A stretch of DNA of 64,000 nt from Pogonophryne albipinna. Taxonomy: Eukaryota; Chordata; Actinopteri; Perciformes; Artedidraconidae. The notes beneath the pieces were generated by a model, which saw only the letters and a list, made by a program, of their open reading frames with translations, did no database searches and was not told where the DNA came from. Position 1 is the stretch's first letter; each line of letters opens with the position of its first letter. The position numbers were made by a program, and so were the translations under genes. The stretch lies in assembly GCA_028583405.1 (NCBI GenBank), contig JAPTMU010000030.1, forward strand, positions 70,001 through 134,000, in the 5' to 3' direction. This document shows, piece by piece, positions 59,632-64,000 of the stretch.

Positions 59632-62600
59632 TTAGCACCGCTTGTTTTTCAGGACGTTGAGTACTTTCTGGTTCTTTGTCTTGAACGCCATGACAAAGTG
59701 CTGCGGGGCGATTTTCCCGCGGCCGTCCTCGTCCACCACGCCCATGAAGACGTAGTTCAAACCTGGTAAAGTCACACACAAAACACCTGAATGCAGTAGC
59801 AGAACAGACATTCAGGGAGGCCACACATCAGATTCTCCTCACGGGCAGGTCTGTATACCACAGTGGCGAGCCGTCAGGGCCCTCTAGGCCTTCTGTGAGG
59901 GCCTAAGATATTCTACAAAATAATATTTAAAAACATTATTAGTTATATTTTTCATTAGTTTTACCAAAATAACTTGATTTAACTGTATTTAAAATAACAT
60001 TTCCAAAGAAATAAATCCTTCGAATCTGCCTATTCAGTTTCTGTTGGAATGTGAAGGGTTAAATGAAAGAAGCTCGTCTCTGTGAGGTGAAGAGAGGAGC
60101 TGTTGGACGTCCAGGCGGTCCAGCTGTGAATTCACAGAGGGTCGCTATAGTAACTGAACGAGAGGGTAATGTCAAATGACAGTACAATTGACCAATCATA
60201 TCTTCCCGCTAAATGGGTGGGTGTTATTATCTCGGACTTTATGACAAATTCCGCCCGCTGTGAAACTTTTCTTGTTTCCATAGCAACAACAACGTCCTGT
60301 CAACAGCGTTAACTCGCCTTCAAAATAAAAGCATGCCAAATTACACTTAAGACATACAACTGCAACGAAAGTAACAAACACAATGCAATATCCTTTTCAA
60401 TTCCAAAGAACACAAATAGGGTTATTTACAGGTGTTGTTTTGTGTGGTAGAGGGTCGCTTTCATTGATGCGTTTTGCACCCCGGGCCGTTGTTTTGATAT
60501 TCCGCTGAAGTATACGCTGTGACGTAATAACTCGAGGGAAGGGGTGGGGGTCAGAGGGCCTAGGTATAAAAGTCACGGCTCGCCACTGGTATACCATATG
60601 TTTACAAGTTATATAAACATATTTAATGTTCTGACTGTTTGAACAGTGAGTTCTGCCGCTCACCTTACACTTTAGGGCAAACTCTATCAACAGTCGGACA
60701 GCAAAGGAGGCAAACTCAGAGCCGTAGGTTATTCAAAACAGTCAACTAGGAACTCATACTGATTATATGAGATAATGTTTACTTTACCATCCCTCTGTGG
60801 ACTCACCTCTCCTGATAAACGGACACTTCTTGCACAGGATGATGATCTTGGTGCTCATGGTCTTTCCCGCCTGCTGGATGGCCAGACTGCCTTCTTTATA
60901 CACGTTGATGATGGAGATGGTGGCGTACATACTTCCTTCTCTCATCACCGCCGTAATGACAGTCCCGGTTATCACTGACAAAGACACACACATACACACA
61001 GGTCTTTAAAAAACAAAACATACTCAATACATAAAATAAAGGGTACTGAAATCTTCTTTAAAAATATATGTGCCCTTTGCACTGATCCAGCAGAATCACA
61101 ACGAGACTTAGCTAAGAGCTAAATGCTAATGTTAGCGTGTTAACATGCTCCCAATGAATGAACAAGCTATAGTCAAATGTTTACTATAATCCAGGGTTGC
61201 CAACTCTCACGCATCTGGCGTGTGACACACGCTTTCACTCTCAATGTCACGCTCTTAACAACGTTAACAGACAGCAGAGCAGTGGGAGCCGGTTGGTCAA
61301 TCCGACCCGTATTGCGCAAGCGCAGATCTAAGATCCAGTAGAAATGATAAAAAGTAAAAGTCTGCTGCTTATTGTTCTACTAGGCCAAAATAGAGTCAAA
61401 GAGTATATGAGAGTGAGAGTGCGTTAATTAATATATTTGGCAGTTTAAAGTAAGTCTGTAGGTTTGTGTCTGTGTGTTTCATGTATAGGCCTCTCACAAT
61501 AATTAATTTTGTTGGATACATTTTCCCAGAAATTATTGCGATAAACGATAATATTGTCGGCACCATTGTGTGACCATTTTAGACCACCGACATAATGATA
61601 ATATATAGTAATAATTCAAGTACATCCTTTCAAACTGCTAGTCACATCCTCATGTAAATGGAAATCTATCGAGGTCAGAAAAGTTATCGAGTTCATTTTT
61701 ATTTATCAATGAATTGCTTATGGCGACAGGCACACAATAAAACAGTGGAAACAATGTGTTTGACTTTCATTAGTGAATGAAACTTTGTGCCCTTTATAGT
61801 CTGTGTCCAATATTGTGTATTTGTATATTGTATATATATCATATATATATATGCTAAGGTCCCGCTACTGACACGATAGCAGTCATTTAGTGCGCATATG
61901 TGTAATTAAACCCATTATATCAAAATCTCACTCCAGCCAGGAACCCAAAGTTGGCAACCTTGCTATAATCACCATCTTAGTTTAGCATACTAACGTTTGC
62001 TAATAGCACTAAGTTGTCAGAATGTTTAGTCTACTACTATTTTTACTTATTATTTATTGCTTGTTATTTCCAGGCTGCCTGTAAAGATGTCATGTTGAAT
62101 TAACAGTATCTTTTTTCAGGTTGTTAACATTCTCCTTTTATGACTCCTTCCTCTTCCAGCAACGAGCAGCTCCTTCTCAGAAGTTTAAGAAAGCACAACA
62201 AAGCTATAATTCACAGTCATTTTAAAACGTTCAACGATAAGTGTTTCCAGTAAACGGCCAGTGTGTGACAAGGCCAGGTTAAATATGTGATAGCATAATT
62301 GTCCGTCTGACGGCTAAAGTATGTTGTGGATCTGAGGTCACTGTATTACACAAGAGAGAAAACAGATAGCACTGGGGCTTGTTTTACCTGGTAAACATTA
62401 AAGCATTTTAAACTAAATTGCCACAGCATCTAGCGGTTTTCTACTCCTGTGTCTGACCGGGTTTACATTTAGCAGTGACTTCTCATTCAGCATGGACAGG
62501 ATGCTTCACACTGATGGTCCCAATATGTCTAGACTTCCCTCACTGTTTCATTTCCTGACAGGCATGAGAAAAGCCAGAGGAATGCCTGTTTCAGAAATGT

Positions 62601-63293
62601 CCTTCTACCTGCTGCTACTGTTACATAAACCAGTGAGCTGCTTTATGTGATGCATCATCAGATTAGAGACTAGCGGCATTTATGGCTTTATTTAAACTAT
62701 TTCCTGTCTCGCCACTTCATCAGAATGTGACGTAACATATTGTTGATACCACATCACACGGGAGGCTTTTTTCCACATGCACCAACACGTTGCTTGCCTT
62801 CCCTTCAGTTCCTGATGAAAGTGAACTCTTTGAAATGCCAATTTAACACACGAGAGAGGAAAACACCAGAGTAGCCTGAATCAACACGCTCATTTATCAA
62901 CAGTTTACCTACAGTCAGTGGCTGAGTGTGTGTGTGTGTGTTTACACTGGAGGTAACTGTGTCCTACTGTATACAGTCCTTCACTTCCTGTCAGACGTAT
63001 CAAGGGAAGTCTTTGAGATGCGCAGCGAGAAATCAGAGGAGCAAAGATAGTGACATGACTGTAAACGGCTTGTTAGGGGAGATTTGGCTGACGTGCGTTC
63101 ATACTTTCAGGGATAAGCGGGCACATAACAGAAGATATATTCAATAACACACAAGCGTAGGAGCAACTGGAGCTTATGTGGTTTAAATAAATTGCAATGA
63201 AGTTCTTACCAAAATTGCTGGAGCAGTAATTGCTCTCAAGTGTTCCTCGTCTTTTGCATTTCTGCTGGCACAGGGCTACAGAGTACTTCAGAG
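59632..63293 (-). CDS. pcolce2: Procollagen C-endopeptidase enhancer 2, C-terminal NTR domain exons
   Basis: Partial gene; upstream exons (signal peptide, two CUB domains) lie beyond the right edge. PCOLCE2 is a secreted collagen- and heparin-binding glycoprotein that stimulates BMP1-type procollagen C-proteinases. Coding exons on the minus strand: 63293-63210, 60974-60807 and 59762-59632, the last with stop TAA at 59634-59632. They encode the netrin-like domain: CQQKCKRRGTLESNYCSSNF, then VITGTVITAV...INVYKEGSLAIQQAGK...CKKCPFIRRG, then LNYVFMGVVDEDGRGKI...KTKNQKVLNVLKNKRC. This matches human PCOLCE2 closely, including the terminal Cys and the NTR cysteines. Junctions are in phase (84, 168 and 131 nt). 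The first listed exon's acceptor is uncertain: a second phase-compatible AG would start it at 63275. The symbol may need an a/b suffix if the genome has two copies. Tail to tail with trpc1, with 1.3 kb between stop codons. Confidence 0.92.
59861..60588. mobile_element. hAT-like non-autonomous element, last pcolce2 intron
   Basis: Ends CAGTGGCGAGCCGT and ACGGCTCGCCACTG are perfect inverted repeats flanked by the perfect duplication GTATACCA (59853-59860 and 60589-60596). No transposase frame in 728 bp. Confidence 0.9.
61192..61962. mobile_element. hAT-like non-autonomous element, penultimate pcolce2 intron in window
   Basis: Begins CAGGGTTGCCAACTCTCACG and ends CAAAGTTGGCAACCTTG. It is flanked by the perfect 8-bp duplication CTATAATC (61184-61191 and 61963-61970). 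No transposase frame in 771 bp. Confidence 0.88.
61971..63209. other. pcolce2 intron, nothing recognised
   Basis: Unique-looking intron sequence; a short GT run is at about 62926-62940. Confidence 0.45.
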
Positions 63294-63300
63294 CTGTGGA

Positions 63301-64000
<700 letters not shown>

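Overview
The window is teleost fish nuclear DNA. Genes are split by GT-AG introns, introns and intergenic DNA are full of fish-type L2 and Rex-like LINEs, tRNA-derived SINEs and short DNA transposons, and there are about sixteen long TG/CA or GA microsatellites. Four vertebrate genes are recognisable, in the order slc9a9 (+, last four exons), chst2 (-, single coding exon), trpc1 (+, complete in 13 coding exons) and pcolce2 (-, last three exons, running off the right edge). Gene names rest on protein similarity recalled from the human families. Exon borders were set by reading splice sites and codon phase.

Layout. 1-20650 is probably slc9a9 intron; I found no coding exon there. It holds two L2 LINE pieces, hAT, piggyBac-like and Harbinger-like non-autonomous transposons, SINEs and microsatellites. 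20651-29280 carries four slc9a9 exons encoding the cytoplasmic tail of this endosomal Na+/H+ exchanger. chst2 follows at 33571-32090, tail to tail with slc9a9. A repeat-rich 4.2 kb gap separates chst2 from trpc1, which are head to head. trpc1 spans 37819-58328, and pcolce2 converges on it from 59632.

The genes do not form a pathway: an endosomal ion exchanger, a Golgi sulfotransferase, a plasma-membrane cation channel subunit and a secreted procollagen-processing enhancer. They are neighbours by synteny. The same genes cluster on human 3q23-q24, but there PAQR9 and U2SURP lie between PCOLCE2 and CHST2, so the fish order implies a local rearrangement.

The most unusual content is the repeat architecture. 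Three apparently unrelated non-autonomous transposon families each contain an internal expanded minisatellite (37, 37 and 57 bp units). The arrays or microsatellites press against splice sites: trpc1 exons 3, 8 and 12 and pcolce2's antepenultimate exon have repeats or transposons 8-45 bp away. Many insertions keep perfect target-site duplications, and two insertions appear to have split TG tracts.
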